Positions 1 to 6,681 of a DNA stretch of 6,681 bases are shown here, in pieces. The stretch's first letter is position 1. Each line of letters starts with the position of its first letter. Below the pieces are notes generated by a model. The model had not been told where the DNA came from, made no database searches, and saw only the letters and a list, made by a program, of their open reading frames with translations. Source of the DNA: Anaerobacillus sp. (GTDB lineage Bacteria; Bacillota; Bacilli; Bacillales_H; Anaerobacillaceae); assembly GCA_007120055.1 (NCBI GenBank), contig SKOL01000028.1, positions 1-6,681 of the forward strand. Direction: 5' to 3'. A program made the translations under genes and the position numbers.

Positions 1-1417
1 CAATCGGATCTTCTTGTTCTAAGCGATATTTATTGACACCAACAATCGTTTCTTTTTTCGAGTCGATATGTGCTTGACGTCTAGCTGCCGCTTCCTCAAT
101 TCGCATTTTTGGAAGACCTGTCTCAATCGCTTTTGCCATACCGCCTAACTTTTCTACTTCTTCAATATGGGCCCAAGCTTTTTCAGCTAACTGTTTTGTT
201 AATGACTCAACATAATAGGAGCCGCCCCAAGGATCTAAGACATTACAAATTCCAGTTTCATCTTGTAAAAACAACTGTGTGTTACGAGCAATCCTTGCCG
301 AGAAATCCGTTGGTAAGGCGATCGCTTCATCTAAAGCATTCGTATGCAGTGACTGGGTATGACCGAGAGATGCTGCTAAGGCTTCTATACAAGTTCTTGC
401 GACATTGTTAAATGGGTCTTGCGCTGTTAAACTCCACCCTGATGTTTGTGAGTGTGTTCTTAATGCCAGCGATTTTTCATTTTTAGGTTTAAATGGCTTA
501 ATAAGCCTTGCCCAAAGTAATCTAGCTGCTCGCATTTTAGCAACTTCCATAAAATAATTCATACCAATTGCCCAGAAAAATGACAATCTCGGTGCAAAGG
601 CATCAACATCTAGTCCTGCTTCAATTCCTGTTCGTACATACTCAAGTCCATCTGCTAACGTGTAAGCAAGCTCGATGTCAGCTGTAGCTCCAGCCTCTTG
701 CATATGATAGCCCGAAATACTTATACTATTAAACTTCGGCATATGTTTCGATGTATATTCAAAAATATCAGCAATCGCCTTCATCGAAGGTTTTGGCGGG
801 TAAATGTACGTATTTCGAACCATATATTCTTTTAATATATCATTTTGAATCGTCCCCGTTAGTTGTTCTTGTTTCACACCTTGCTCTTCGGCAGCCACAA
901 TATAAAAGGCCAACACAGGTAAAACTGCGCCATTCATTGTCATCGAAACACTCATTTTATCTAACGGAATACCATCAAATAATATTTTCATATCTAAAAT
1001 CGAATCAACAGCAACTCCGGCCTTACCGACATCACCAACAACCCGTGGATGGTCAGAATCATAGCCACGATGAGTAGCTAAGTCAAAAGCGATCGAGAGA
1101 CCTTTTTGTCCTGCTGCTAAATTACGACGATAAAAAGCATTACTTTCCTCGGCCGTTGAGAACCCTGCGTACTGTCTAACCGTCCACGGACGAGTTTTAT
1201 ACATTGCTGGGTACGGTCCACGTAAAAATGGCGGGACACCTGAAACATAATCAAGATGCTCCATTCCTTCAATGTCTTTTTTTGTATACAAAGGCTTTAC
1301 TTGAATTTGTTCAAGCGTACGAAACAAATCTTCTTCAGTAAAAGATGGCTGATTTTGATCATTATTTTCTGTTTGTAAACGATCATATGTTATTTTTGTG
1401 AAATTTGGATTACTCAT
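1..1417 (-). CDS. mutB: Methylmalonyl-CoA mutase large (catalytic) subunit, N-terminal 472 residues; 3' end outside window
   Basis: This is the B12-dependent subunit that interconverts (R)-methylmalonyl-CoA and succinyl-CoA in the cytoplasm. I translated it by hand: the frame is open from ATG at 1417 to the left edge, giving 472 codons plus one base. The substrate-binding TIM-barrel domain is clear. It has [18 protein letters not shown] at 76-93, [12 protein letters not shown] at 111-122, [17 protein letters not shown] at 192-208, [12 protein letters not shown] at 233-244 and [10 protein letters not shown] at 395-404. Y83, R201 and H238 correspond, with a constant offset of 6, to the active-site Y89, R207 and H244 of the Propionibacterium enzyme. 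The C-terminal B12 domain with its DxHxxG motif would lie beyond the edge. The start overlaps the end of mutA by 8 bp, and an AAGGAGG site lies 9 nt upstream of it, inside mutA. No frameshift is visible. A related acyl-CoA mutase such as isobutyryl- or ethylmalonyl-CoA mutase is less likely, given the partner subunit and the carboxylase genes upstream. Confidence 0.96.
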   Translation of the reverse strand, partial: MSNPNFTKITYDRLQTENNDQNQPSFTEEDLFRTLEQIQVKPLYTKKDIEGMEHLDYVSGVPPFLRGPYPAMYKTRPWTVRQYAGFSTAEESNAFYRRNLAAGQKGLSIAFDLATHRGYDSDHPRVVGDVGKAGVAVDSILDMKILFDGIPLDKMSVSMTMNGAVLPVLAFYIVAAEEQGVKQEQLTGTIQNDILKEYMVRNTYIYPPKPSMKAIADIFEYTSKHMPKFNSISISGYHMQEAGATADIELAYTLADGLEYVRTGIEAGLDVDAFAPRLSFFWAIGMNYFMEVAKMRAARLLWARLIKPFKPKNEKSLALRTHSQTSGWSLTAQDPFNNVARTCIEALAASLGHTQSLHTNALDEAIALPTDFSARIARNTQLFLQDETGICNVLDPWGGSYYVESLTKQLAEKAWAHIEEVEKLGGMAKAIETGLPKMRIEEAAARRQAHIDSKKETIVGVNKYRLEQEDPI

Positions 1418-3512
1418 TAACCATCGCCTCCTTTTTACCTTGAAGATCACGTAGCACTTGATAACAATTCGTACCTACATGAATAAAGCCATCTACTCCT
1501 GCTTCTTGTAATTTTCCCTCTAGCTCGCTTGCTTGCTTACCAGCAACAAATACTTTCATGTCTGGTCGTCTCTTTTTGACCTCTTCGACGATTTGTACTG
1601 CATGTTTTTCGTAACTTTCATTTTTGCCACAAATAACAGCCGTATTCGAAGATGTATCTGCTGTTGCATTAATCGCTTCATCGATATTTTCGTACCCATT
1701 ATTTTTAAGTACTTCAAAACCACCCGTTTCAAAGAAATTGGAAATAAAATCTGTACGAGGTTTATGCTCAGCAAGTTTACCAATGCTTGTTAAGAATACG
1801 TTGATCGGTTCACCTGCTTCTTTTTTCTGTTCAGAATATTGGCGTAGCACTTCAAATGCTTCGGTTGCACGGTAAGTTTCTATTTTTTCAACGGTTTCAC
1901 TACTTCCTTTGCCTAACGCTCGACTTAGTTGTTCAATCGTTGCCTCTTGCAAAGCTGCTTGAATGACATCTTGCATCACGTTATCTAGTTCTATGGATAC
2001 ATTAACATCTAGGTTTTCTTTCGTCGTTTTAAGACGTTGTTGTAACTGCTCTTTTAAACTGTGATCTTCATTAACATTTGCTTGTTCAGCGCTATTAGGA
2101 TACATCGTTGCACCCACAAATACGAGTTTACGTTTTTCAATATCTTGCTTTTTCTTTAGTGAAACTTCGTTAACGAGCTGCTGTGGAATTCCTTGAATGG
2201 CAGCTTCATACATTCCACCCTTCTCTTCAATGCTTTGGAATTGCTCCCAAGCCTTCCCGGCAATTTCAGCAGTAATGTGCTCGATATACCAAGACCCCCC
2301 AGCTGGATCCCACGCTCTAGTCACTTGCGCTTCCTCATTAATAATTAAATGAATATTTCGCGCAATTCGTCTTGAAAAGTGGTTTGGTACCGTAAAAGCT
2401 TCATCAAACGCACTAACGTGTAAACTATCAACTCCACCAACCGCTGCGGTAAACGCTTCCACAGTACTCCTTAAAATATTTACATATGGATCATATACGG
2501 TTTTTGTCCAACGAGATGTACGTGCATGTAACGTTATTTTTTGAGATTGTTCATTACCGCCAAATGCGTCAATAACGTTAGCCCATAACATTCTCGCCGC
2601 TCGAATTTTAGCTAGTTCCATAAAGAGATTTGAACCGATCGACATTGAAAAACGAATCGAAGGAGCGATTTCATCGATAGACAAACCTCGCTTTTGTAAC
2701 TCACGGATATAATACACTCCACTAGAAAGCATATATGCTAATTCTTGAACAGCATTTCCACCACCATCGTGGTAAGGAGAACCATCAATATAAATCGTTT
2801 GTAGTTTAGGGCTATTTTCAGCTGACCATTTAATTAACTCACCCATTTGGTCTAAATAAGAGTCAATAGAAGCCTCTGTCTCTCCATGTTTTATTAACAT
2901 CGCTATTGGGTCTGCACCGATACAGCCTTTTAACTTTGTTAATGGGATTTGATTATTTTTAAAATAAGAGCTAATCAAGCCAACCATCGGTACAGCACTC
3001 ACACCAGTTTGAACGACAAATGGTAAGTTACTCACATCGATCTCATCTAAAACCGTATTGACATCTGCTATAGATGTAATAGAAACACCGTTAGCCGACG
3101 ATGTTCCCTCTTCGCTCGACATATTTAAACCTTTTTTCGTTTGTTCATCTAAAACTAAATGGATCGCATTAACACCTTTTTCAAGTTCTGCTTTTAAACA
3201 GTCATTTACAGATTTAGGTAAAGGATGATTCACCTCTTGAGCGACTAACCAGCCGTTTTCTCCACCTACAGAATCGGTGCCTCGCACAAATGGAAACTGT
3301 CCTGGTACCGTTTCAGTAAAAGCAAGGTTTTCGATATCCTTTTGTTGATACATTGGTTGCAAAATGATCTCTTCATACGTTTTCGTGATCAACTTTGAAA
3401 AAGGAGCACCTTTTAACGATTTCTCTACCGCTTGCTTCCATTCGTCATAAGTGGGGATCGGAAAATCACAAATATCTCGAAAAACATTTTCATTATTTTG
3501 TTTTGCACACAT
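1410..3512 (-). CDS. mutA: Methylmalonyl-CoA mutase small (non-catalytic) subunit
   Basis: This 700-residue protein is the partner of the catalytic mutase subunit in the heterodimeric form of the enzyme. It keeps the mutase barrel architecture: FPFVRGTDS at 73-81, [20 protein letters not shown] at 241-260, [20 protein letters not shown] at 288-307, and [10 protein letters not shown] at 402-411. A C-terminal region from about 570 has the B12-domain fold pattern, but where catalytic subunits carry DxHxxG it reads [12 protein letters not shown] (626-637). It therefore should not ligate cobalamin through a histidine in the usual way, as is known for MutA-type subunits. The active-site tyrosine and arginine motifs of the large subunit are also not conserved. 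ATG at 3512 is chosen because AGGTGA lies 6 nt upstream (3519-3524). The gene is separated from the carboxyltransferase gene upstream by 182 bp, most of it a hairpin repeat, and it overlaps mutB downstream, so the two subunits are probably co-translated. Length suits the family. Confidence 0.95.
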   Translation of the reverse strand: MCAKQNNENVFRDICDFPIPTYDEWKQAVEKSLKGAPFSKLITKTYEEIILQPMYQQKDIENLAFTETVPGQFPFVRGTDSVGGENGWLVAQEVNHPLPKSVNDCLKAELEKGVNAIHLVLDEQTKKGLNMSSEEGTSSANGVSITSIADVNTVLDEIDVSNLPFVVQTGVSAVPMVGLISSYFKNNQIPLTKLKGCIGADPIAMLIKHGETEASIDSYLDQMGELIKWSAENSPKLQTIYIDGSPYHDGGGNAVQELAYMLSSGVYYIRELQKRGLSIDEIAPSIRFSMSIGSNLFMELAKIRAARMLWANVIDAFGGNEQSQKITLHARTSRWTKTVYDPYVNILRSTVEAFTAAVGGVDSLHVSAFDEAFTVPNHFSRRIARNIHLIINEEAQVTRAWDPAGGSWYIEHITAEIAGKAWEQFQSIEEKGGMYEAAIQGIPQQLVNEVSLKKKQDIEKRKLVFVGATMYPNSAEQANVNEDHSLKEQLQQRLKTTKENLDVNVSIELDNVMQDVIQAALQEATIEQLSRALGKGSSETVEKIETYRATEAFEVLRQYSEQKKEAGEPINVFLTSIGKLAEHKPRTDFISNFFETGGFEVLKNNGYENIDEAINATADTSSNTAVICGKNESYEKHAVQIVEEVKKRRPDMKVFVAGKQASELEGKLQEAGVDGFIHVGTNCYQVLRDLQGKKEAMVNE
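1427..1433 (-). promoter_or_regulatory. Ribosome binding site for mutB, inside mutA
   Basis: AAGGAGG on the minus strand lies 9 nt before the mutB ATG. It is embedded in the last codons of mutA (Lys-Lys-Glu-Ala). With the 8-bp ATGAGTAA overlap it fixes the mutB start and suggests translational coupling, which would help make the two subunits in equal amounts. Confidence 0.8.
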
Positions 3513-3555
3513 CTTTAGTCACCTACCTTGATTTAAAGTACAGTATTAAGAGAAC

Positions 3556-3678
3556 ATGAGGGTGGAACAGAACAAAGTGTCAGACACCGCTAGGCACCGA
3601 ATATAGACATTTCATAAATCTGTACATCTATATTTAGTAGGATCCGCGTGGTGTCAGACACTTTTGTCCCACCCTCAT
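3556..3678. repeat. Long imperfect hairpin (MITE-like intergenic repeat) with terminal inverted repeats
   Basis: This 123-bp segment fills most of the gap between the carboxyltransferase gene and mutA. Its ends are perfect 10-bp inverted repeats, ATGAGGGTGG (3556-3565) and CCACCCTCAT (3669-3678). Inside them, 3574-3588 pairs with 3650-3664 with one mismatch; each arm holds the near-palindrome GTGTCAGACAC (3577-3587 and 3651-3661). A third pair, AATATAGA (3600-3607) and TCTATATT (3627-3634), closes the loop region. The two arms differ by a 3-nt gap and a few substitutions, so they have drifted a little. It contains no plausible ORF. From memory, repeats with GTGTCAGACACC cores and GGGTGGGACA-like ends are scattered through Bacillaceae genomes; I cannot verify this here. 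In RNA it would fold into a long stem-loop, which could lower read-through or protect transcript ends. No clear U-run follows it on the minus strand, so it is not a classical terminator for this cluster. Confidence 0.8.
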
Positions 3679-3694
3679 CTTTAATTTAAGTCTT

Positions 3695-5251
3695 TTATAA
3701 AGGAATATTTCCGTGTTTTTTCTTCGGTAATTTCTTTTTCTTGTTTGTTAACATTTCTAAAGCGTTAATTAAACACTTTCTCGTGTCTCTTGGATCAATA
3801 ACGTCATCAATCATCCCGTTCGATGATGCGATATAAGGGTTAGCAAACTTTTCACGGTACTCTTGAATTTTTGCTTGCCTCGTTTGTTCTGGATTATCGC
3901 TCTCTGCTATTTCTTTTGCAAAAATAATATTTGCGGCTCCTTCTGGACCCATAACAGCTACTTCTGCATTCGGCCAAGCAAATACTTGGTCAGCCCCAAT
4001 CGCTTTACTATTTAAAGCAACATAAGCTCCACCGTAGCCTTTTCTTAAAATCACCGTTATTTTTGGAACCGTTGCTTCTGAGTAAGCATATAAAATCTTT
4101 GCTCCATGACGAATGATTCCACCGTGTTCCTGGTTAACCCCCGGAATAAATCCACTAACATCTTCAAAAGTAATGAGAGGAATATTGAAGCAATCACAGA
4201 AACGAATAAACCTTGAACATTTATCAGATGAGTCTATATCTAATCCACCAGCCATAAATTTAGGTTGGTTGGCAACAATACCGACTGTTTCTCCGTTTAT
4301 ACGGGCAAATCCAACAACGATATTTTTAGCAAACGATGGTTGAACTTCCATGAAGTTGTTATCATCAATAATCGCTAAGATCACTTTTCGAACATCATAA
4401 ACTTTCGTTCCGTCAATGGGAACCAAATCTATTAGTTCATCAATTCTCTCTTCACGCGACTGATTATTTTCTGCTACTTTTGCAGGTGCTTTTTCGGTAT
4501 TATTTTGCGGAAGAAAACGAACTAGCTCTCGAACTTGTTCTAAAACTTCTTCTTCCGTAGGAGCCGTGAAATGAGCATTTCCACTTTTTGTAGAATGAAC
4601 ACTTGCACCACCTAAATCTTCTGTGGCTATATCAGCCCCAGTTACACTTTTTATGACTTTAGGTCCTGTAATAAACATTTGACTCGTTTTCTCTACCATG
4701 AAAACGAAATCTGTAATTGCTGGTGAATAAACGGCACCACCAGCGCATGGACCCATAATGACAGAAATTTGTGGAATTACACCTGAATAAATCGAATTTC
4801 GATAAAAGATGTGGCCGTATCCGTCTAAAGAAAGAACCCCTTCTTGAATTCGCGCACCACCAGAGTCGTTCAATCCGATAATCGGTGCCCCATTTTCAGC
4901 GGCAAAGTCCATAATTTTTGCAATTTTCGTTGCATGCATTTCCCCAAGTGCACCACCGAAAACTGTAAAGTCTTGAGCGAATAAAAATACTAATCTACCA
5001 TCAATCTTTCCGTAACCAGTTACAACACCTTCTCCTGGTGCTTCAGTACTCCCTGACGCTATAGCAAGACCCCTATTTTCGATAAAAGGATTAATTTCTA
5101 CAAACGTTCCTTCGTCAACTAAAAGGTCGATTCTCTCTCTTGCCGTTTTTTTACCACGTCTATGTTGTGCATCTATTCGATCATCTCCGCCGCCATTTTT
5201 AACTTTCCAACGACGTTCTTCCATTTCTTCTATTTTGTCAAACATATCCAT
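3695..5251 (-). CDS. pccB: Acyl-CoA carboxylase carboxyltransferase (propionyl-CoA carboxylase beta type)
   Basis: This 518-residue protein moves the carboxyl group from carboxybiotin to an acyl-CoA, most probably propionyl-CoA, giving (S)-methylmalonyl-CoA. Both crotonase-like halves are present. The N-terminal half has the TARERIDLLVDEGTF start motif (36-50), NDSGGARIQEGV (128-139) and GPCAGGAVYSPA (167-178). The C-terminal half has ANQPKFMAGGLD (327-338), FEDVSGFIPGVNQEHGG (362-378), GGIIRHGAK (377-385), RKGYGGAY (403-410) and AVMGPEGAANIIF (432-444). The glycine-rich stretches form the oxyanion holes in this family. The tail KKHGNIPL is typical of PccB, MmdA and YqjD proteins. ATG at 5251 is favoured by AAAGGAGG at 5263-5270; Met3 would leave 17 nt, too far. 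The residue after GGAY is Val411, not the Asp usual in strict propionyl-CoA carboxylases, so substrate range is uncertain. The carrier and mutase neighbours support the propionyl-CoA role. A sodium-pump decarboxylase alpha subunit is an alternative, but no membrane subunit is seen nearby. Confidence 0.92.
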   Translation of the reverse strand: MDMFDKIEEMEERRWKVKNGGGDDRIDAQHRRGKKTARERIDLLVDEGTFVEINPFIENRGLAIASGSTEAPGEGVVTGYGKIDGRLVFLFAQDFTVFGGALGEMHATKIAKIMDFAAENGAPIIGLNDSGGARIQEGVLSLDGYGHIFYRNSIYSGVIPQISVIMGPCAGGAVYSPAITDFVFMVEKTSQMFITGPKVIKSVTGADIATEDLGGASVHSTKSGNAHFTAPTEEEVLEQVRELVRFLPQNNTEKAPAKVAENNQSREERIDELIDLVPIDGTKVYDVRKVILAIIDDNNFMEVQPSFAKNIVVGFARINGETVGIVANQPKFMAGGLDIDSSDKCSRFIRFCDCFNIPLITFEDVSGFIPGVNQEHGGIIRHGAKILYAYSEATVPKITVILRKGYGGAYVALNSKAIGADQVFAWPNAEVAVMGPEGAANIIFAKEIAESDNPEQTRQAKIQEYREKFANPYIASSNGMIDDVIDPRDTRKCLINALEMLTNKKKKLPKKKHGNIPL

Positions 5252-5267
5252 AGCTGCTTCAACCTCC

Positions 5268-5288
5268 TTTTCCAGTGTAAGTGGAAAA
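5268..5288. repeat. Small inverted repeat next to the pccB ribosome site
   Basis: TTTTCCA (5268-5274) and TGGAAAA (5282-5288) are perfect 7-bp inverted arms around a 7-nt loop in the 92-bp gap between the carrier and carboxyltransferase genes. On the minus-strand transcript the second arm shares three bases with the AAAGGAGG ribosome site. The stem is AT-rich and probably weak; it could tune initiation or be chance. No terminator or convincing promoter is seen in the rest of this gap. Confidence 0.35.
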
Positions 5289-5343
5289 TTTTATCTAAAA
5301 CTCGTAATTTCCATCGCTTCAAGCATTAACGCTTTTTATAATG

Positions 5344-5859
5344 TTAAGCTTTCACTAAGAAAAGTGGTTGGCCGTATTCTACTAACTGACCATTCTCTGC
5401 TAAAATTTCAACAATTTCTCCTTCAACTTCAGCTTCTAACTCATTCATTAATTTCATTGCTTCTACGATACAAACGACTGAATCTTTCGTTACTTTATCA
5501 CCTTTTTTCACATAATTATCAGCATCTGGTGATGGTGCTCCATAAAACGTCCCAACCATTGGTGAAGTAATTTTGTGTAAGTTTTCATCCGTAGCAGTAG
5601 GTGCTGGTGGCTCCTCTGTTTTCACTTCTACTTGTGTAGGTGCTACGGTTTGGGGTTGAGGCGCCGCTGGAGCCGTAGGTTGTGGTGCTACTTCTACTTG
5701 TGGCGTTGATACCGCTTCCAATTGATCAGAAACGACTACTTGAGCACCTTTTTTACGAATTTCGACTTTTTCATTATTTTCACCTTTTACGATTAACTCA
5801 TCAATATTTGAACGATCTACCGCACGAATTAATTCTCTCAAATCAGTAATTTTAAACAT
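5344..5859 (-). CDS. accB: Biotin carboxyl carrier protein (AccB type)
   Basis: This carries the biotin that shuttles CO2 from biotin carboxylase to the carboxyltransferase. The protein has 171 residues if it starts at 5859. The N-terminal segment (about 1-37) resembles AccB starts. A Pro/Ala/Gln-rich flexible linker follows at about 55-90, and the biotinyl domain spans about 94-171. The biotinylation motif EAMKLMN is present, with Lys136 the expected modified residue. The stretch [18 protein letters not shown] matches the 'thumb' insertion that marks AccB-type carriers and is absent from carriers fused to PCC alpha chains. GAGAGG at 5869-5874 touches the first in-frame ATG (5868) directly but sits 9 nt before the ATG at 5859, so the later start, giving [10 protein letters not shown], is preferred. 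It lies 12 to 21 bp after the TetR stop, depending on the start, and 92 bp before the carboxyltransferase gene, and probably serves that enzyme. It could also supply a housekeeping acetyl-CoA carboxylase. Confidence 0.93.
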   Translation of the reverse strand: MFKITDLRELIRAVDRSNIDELIVKGENNEKVEIRKKGAQVVVSDQLEAVSTPQVEVAPQPTAPAAPQPQTVAPTQVEVKTEEPPAPTATDENLHKITSPMVGTFYGAPSPDADNYVKKGDKVTKDSVVCIVEAMKLMNELEAEVEGEIVEILAENGQLVEYGQPLFLVKA

Positions 5860-5868
5860 AACATTCAT

Positions 5869-5874
5869 CCTCTC
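5869..5874 (-). promoter_or_regulatory. Ribosome binding site that decides the accB start
   Basis: GAGAGG on the minus strand is followed at once by three ATGs, at 5868, 5864 (out of frame) and 5859. Only 5859 has a normal spacing (9 nt), and the protein from there begins like known AccB carriers. Confidence 0.6.
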
Positions 5875-5880
5875 TAATTC

Positions 5881-6495
5881 TTAATTATTAATTAATAGAT
5901 TACGATATATTTGTAAAGCTTCAGTTGTTAACGTTGCATGAAGTACAAAATCGGCATAAAGATCAGCGATTTCTTGAATTGTGTATTGCCCATCAGTTTT
6001 ATACCATTTGTACGTCCAGTTGATCATGCCAAAAACAGCCATTGATGTAATTGGAACAGGCAGTTCTTTTCTAAACTCTCCTAATTCAATTCCTTCTTCA
6101 ACCACTTTGAACATCATTTCTTTATATTGATCACGCTTCTTTTTTATTTTTTGAAAATATTCTGGAGCTAAATATAAGCTTTCTTGATAAAAAACTGTAA
6201 CGTGGGGACGATACATATCAAACATCATCACAAAAGATTTGATCGTAGCATTTAAACGCTCTGTTGGTGTATCACATGTTTCATACGCCTCTTTCGCTTT
6301 ATCAAGAACGTACGTAATAAAATAATCATGAACACTGTACAGAAGTTCATCTTTCGATTTGAAGTAATGATAAAATGCCCCCTTGCTTACTCCACTCGTT
6401 TTAACGATTTTATCAACGGTTACTGCATGAAATCCATTTTGCTCAAAAAGTTGGAGTGCTACTTCTGTAATTTTTTCTTTCGTGTTTTCTGCCAC
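5881..6495 (-). CDS. TetR/AcrR-family transcriptional regulator
   Basis: This 204-residue protein has the N-terminal TetR DNA-binding domain. The helix-turn-helix spans about residues 26-46, with TVDKIVKTSGVSKG followed by AFYHYFKSKDELL, the most conserved block in the family. The C-terminal part (about 55-204) is helical and hydrophobic, as expected for a ligand-binding and dimerisation domain; I cannot assign its ligand. The start is GTG at 6495, supported by GGAGG 7 nt upstream (6503-6507). The gene sits between the biotin carboxylase and carrier genes, all on one strand, with only 12 to 21 bp before the carrier start. Inference: it senses an acyl-CoA or related metabolite and represses this cluster, possibly including itself. 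It does not look like a close match to B. subtilis FadR as I recall that sequence, and no FadR-type operator (TGAATGANTANTCATTCA-like) is visible. Family assignment is firm; target and effector are not. Confidence 0.93.
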   Translation of the reverse strand: MAENTKEKITEVALQLFEQNGFHAVTVDKIVKTSGVSKGAFYHYFKSKDELLYSVHDYFITYVLDKAKEAYETCDTPTERLNATIKSFVMMFDMYRPHVTVFYQESLYLAPEYFQKIKKKRDQYKEMMFKVVEEGIELGEFRKELPVPITSMAVFGMINWTYKWYKTDGQYTIQEIADLYADFVLHATLTTEALQIYRNLLINN

Positions 6496-6547
6496 AAAAT
6501 CGCCTCCACTTTTTCCTACTATTACTTGAAGGTTATACAGCCTCAGT

Positions 6548-6566
6548 ATAGGAGAATATTCCCTAT
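6548..6566. promoter_or_regulatory. Candidate operator: imperfect palindrome upstream of the TetR gene
   Basis: ATAGGAGAATATTCCCTAT has perfect 5-bp arms (ATAGG and CCTAT) around a core holding the 8-bp palindrome GAATATTC, which is offset by one base from the arm centre. It lies in the 84-bp gap between the biotin carboxylase stop and the regulator start. On the minus strand a -10-like TATACT overlaps its downstream end, but no good -35 is seen. A size of 15-20 bp and a place just upstream of its own gene are common for TetR-family operators. A second, weaker pseudo-palindrome (CCTACTATTACTTGAAGG, 6515-6532, 6 of 9 positions symmetric) is an alternative. Confidence 0.3.
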
Positions 6567-6579
6567 CTACTTGTAGTTC

Positions 6580-6681
6580 TTACGATAAAATAGTGTTTTT
6601 CTCTAAAAACTTCGTATCGAAATCACCATTTTTAAAGTCTTCATGTTCAAGTAACTCCAAATGAAACGGTATCGTCGTTTC
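6580..6681 (-). CDS. accC: Biotin carboxylase, C-terminal 33 residues; 5' part outside window
   Basis: The minus-strand frame open from the right edge ends with TAA at 6580-6582. It reads ETTIPFHLELLEHEDFKNGD at its start and FDTKFLEKN near its end. The pattern TTIPFH-x-x-LL, then F-x-x-G-x-F-x-T-x-FLE, is the characteristic C-terminus of AccC-type biotin carboxylases, which use ATP and bicarbonate to carboxylate biotin on the carrier. The chain ends just after this motif with no carrier domain, so biotin carboxylase and carrier are separate proteins, which agrees with the free-standing carrier gene downstream. Only the tail is visible, so the ATP-grasp active site cannot be judged. The symbol is a family label. 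Confidence 0.85.
   Translation of the reverse strand, partial: ETTIPFHLELLEHEDFKNGDFDTKFLEKNTILS

Noticed and set aside
109..1077. Plus-strand ORFs at 109-411 and 751-1077
   Set aside because: They lie antisense within mutB, whose minus-strand reading shows strong family motifs throughout. Their own translations are low-complexity, Leu/Ser/His/Gln-rich and match nothing I know.
1533..1875. Plus-strand ORFs at 1533-1793 and 1624-1875, and a second minus-strand ORF at 1556-1783
   Set aside because: All are out-of-frame shadows of the C-terminal part of mutA, with no ribosome site or recognisable domain.
3556..3678. The long hairpin as a Rho-independent terminator or a riboswitch
   Set aside because: No U-run follows on the minus strand, and it is symmetric with terminal inverted repeats, which fits a repeat element better. 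I see no cobalamin riboswitch features such as a B12-box.
3702..3712. GGAATATTTCC, similar to the core of the candidate operator near 6557
   Set aside because: It lies in the codons for the conserved C-terminal Gly-Asn-Ile-Pro, so the resemblance is explained by protein conservation.
4113..4343. Plus-strand ORF of 76 codons
   Set aside because: It is antisense to the most conserved part of the carboxyltransferase gene and has no supporting context.
5280..5325. TTGAAG as a possible -35 and TTTAGA as a possible -10 upstream of the carboxyltransferase gene
   Set aside because: The -10 matches the consensus at only 3 of 6 positions; in AT-rich DNA this is expected by chance.
5324..5342. AAGCATTAACGCTT followed by TTTTT on the plus strand, resembling a terminator
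   Set aside because: The stem is short with a central mismatch and the T-run is on the plus strand, where no gene is transcribed. It does not terminate the minus-strand cluster.
5235..5570. Plus-strand ORF of 111 codons across the carrier-carboxyltransferase gap
   Set aside because: It is antisense to the biotinyl domain and the gap; its hydrophobic Leu/Ser-rich translation is typical of antisense reading.
6328..6576. Plus-strand ORF of 82 codons
   Set aside because: It is antisense to the helix-turn-helix coding region of the regulator and to the gap upstream; no ribosome site.

Overview
The window looks like part of a chromosome from a low-GC Gram-positive bacterium, most probably Bacillaceae. 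The reasons are the AT-rich codon use, strong AGGAGG-type ribosome binding sites, a GTG start, and a long hairpin repeat with GTGTCAGACAC cores of a kind I associate with Bacillus-type intergenic repeats. All six genes lie on the minus strand, so transcription runs from the right edge to the left edge. Both edges cut through genes.

In order of transcription the layout is: the last 33 codons of a biotin carboxylase (accC-like, 6580-6681); an 84-bp gap with an imperfect palindrome; a TetR-family regulator (5881-6495); a biotin carboxyl carrier protein (5344-5859); a 92-bp gap with a small inverted repeat next to the next ribosome site; a carboxyltransferase of the propionyl-CoA carboxylase beta type (3695-5251); a 182-bp gap almost filled by a 123-bp hairpin repeat; the methylmalonyl-CoA mutase small subunit (1410-3512); and the first 472 codons of the large, catalytic subunit (1-1417), which overlaps the small-subunit gene by 8 bp.

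Together the genes encode the propionyl-CoA to succinyl-CoA route. A three-part, biotin-dependent acyl-CoA carboxylase (biotin carboxylase, carrier, carboxyltransferase) would make (S)-methylmalonyl-CoA, and the B12-dependent heterodimeric mutase would convert the (R)-epimer into succinyl-CoA, feeding propionate, odd-chain fatty acid, valine or isoleucine carbon into the TCA cycle. The epimerase and the mutase chaperone MeaB are not in this window; they may lie beyond the left edge. The TetR gene inside the cluster is a candidate local regulator.

I see no tRNA, rRNA, CRISPR array, phage gene or transposase gene. The pathway is known; I do not find a new system. The points most worth checking are the hairpin repeat splitting the cluster, the candidate operator, the regulator inside the carboxylase genes, and the residue at the carboxyltransferase specificity position.
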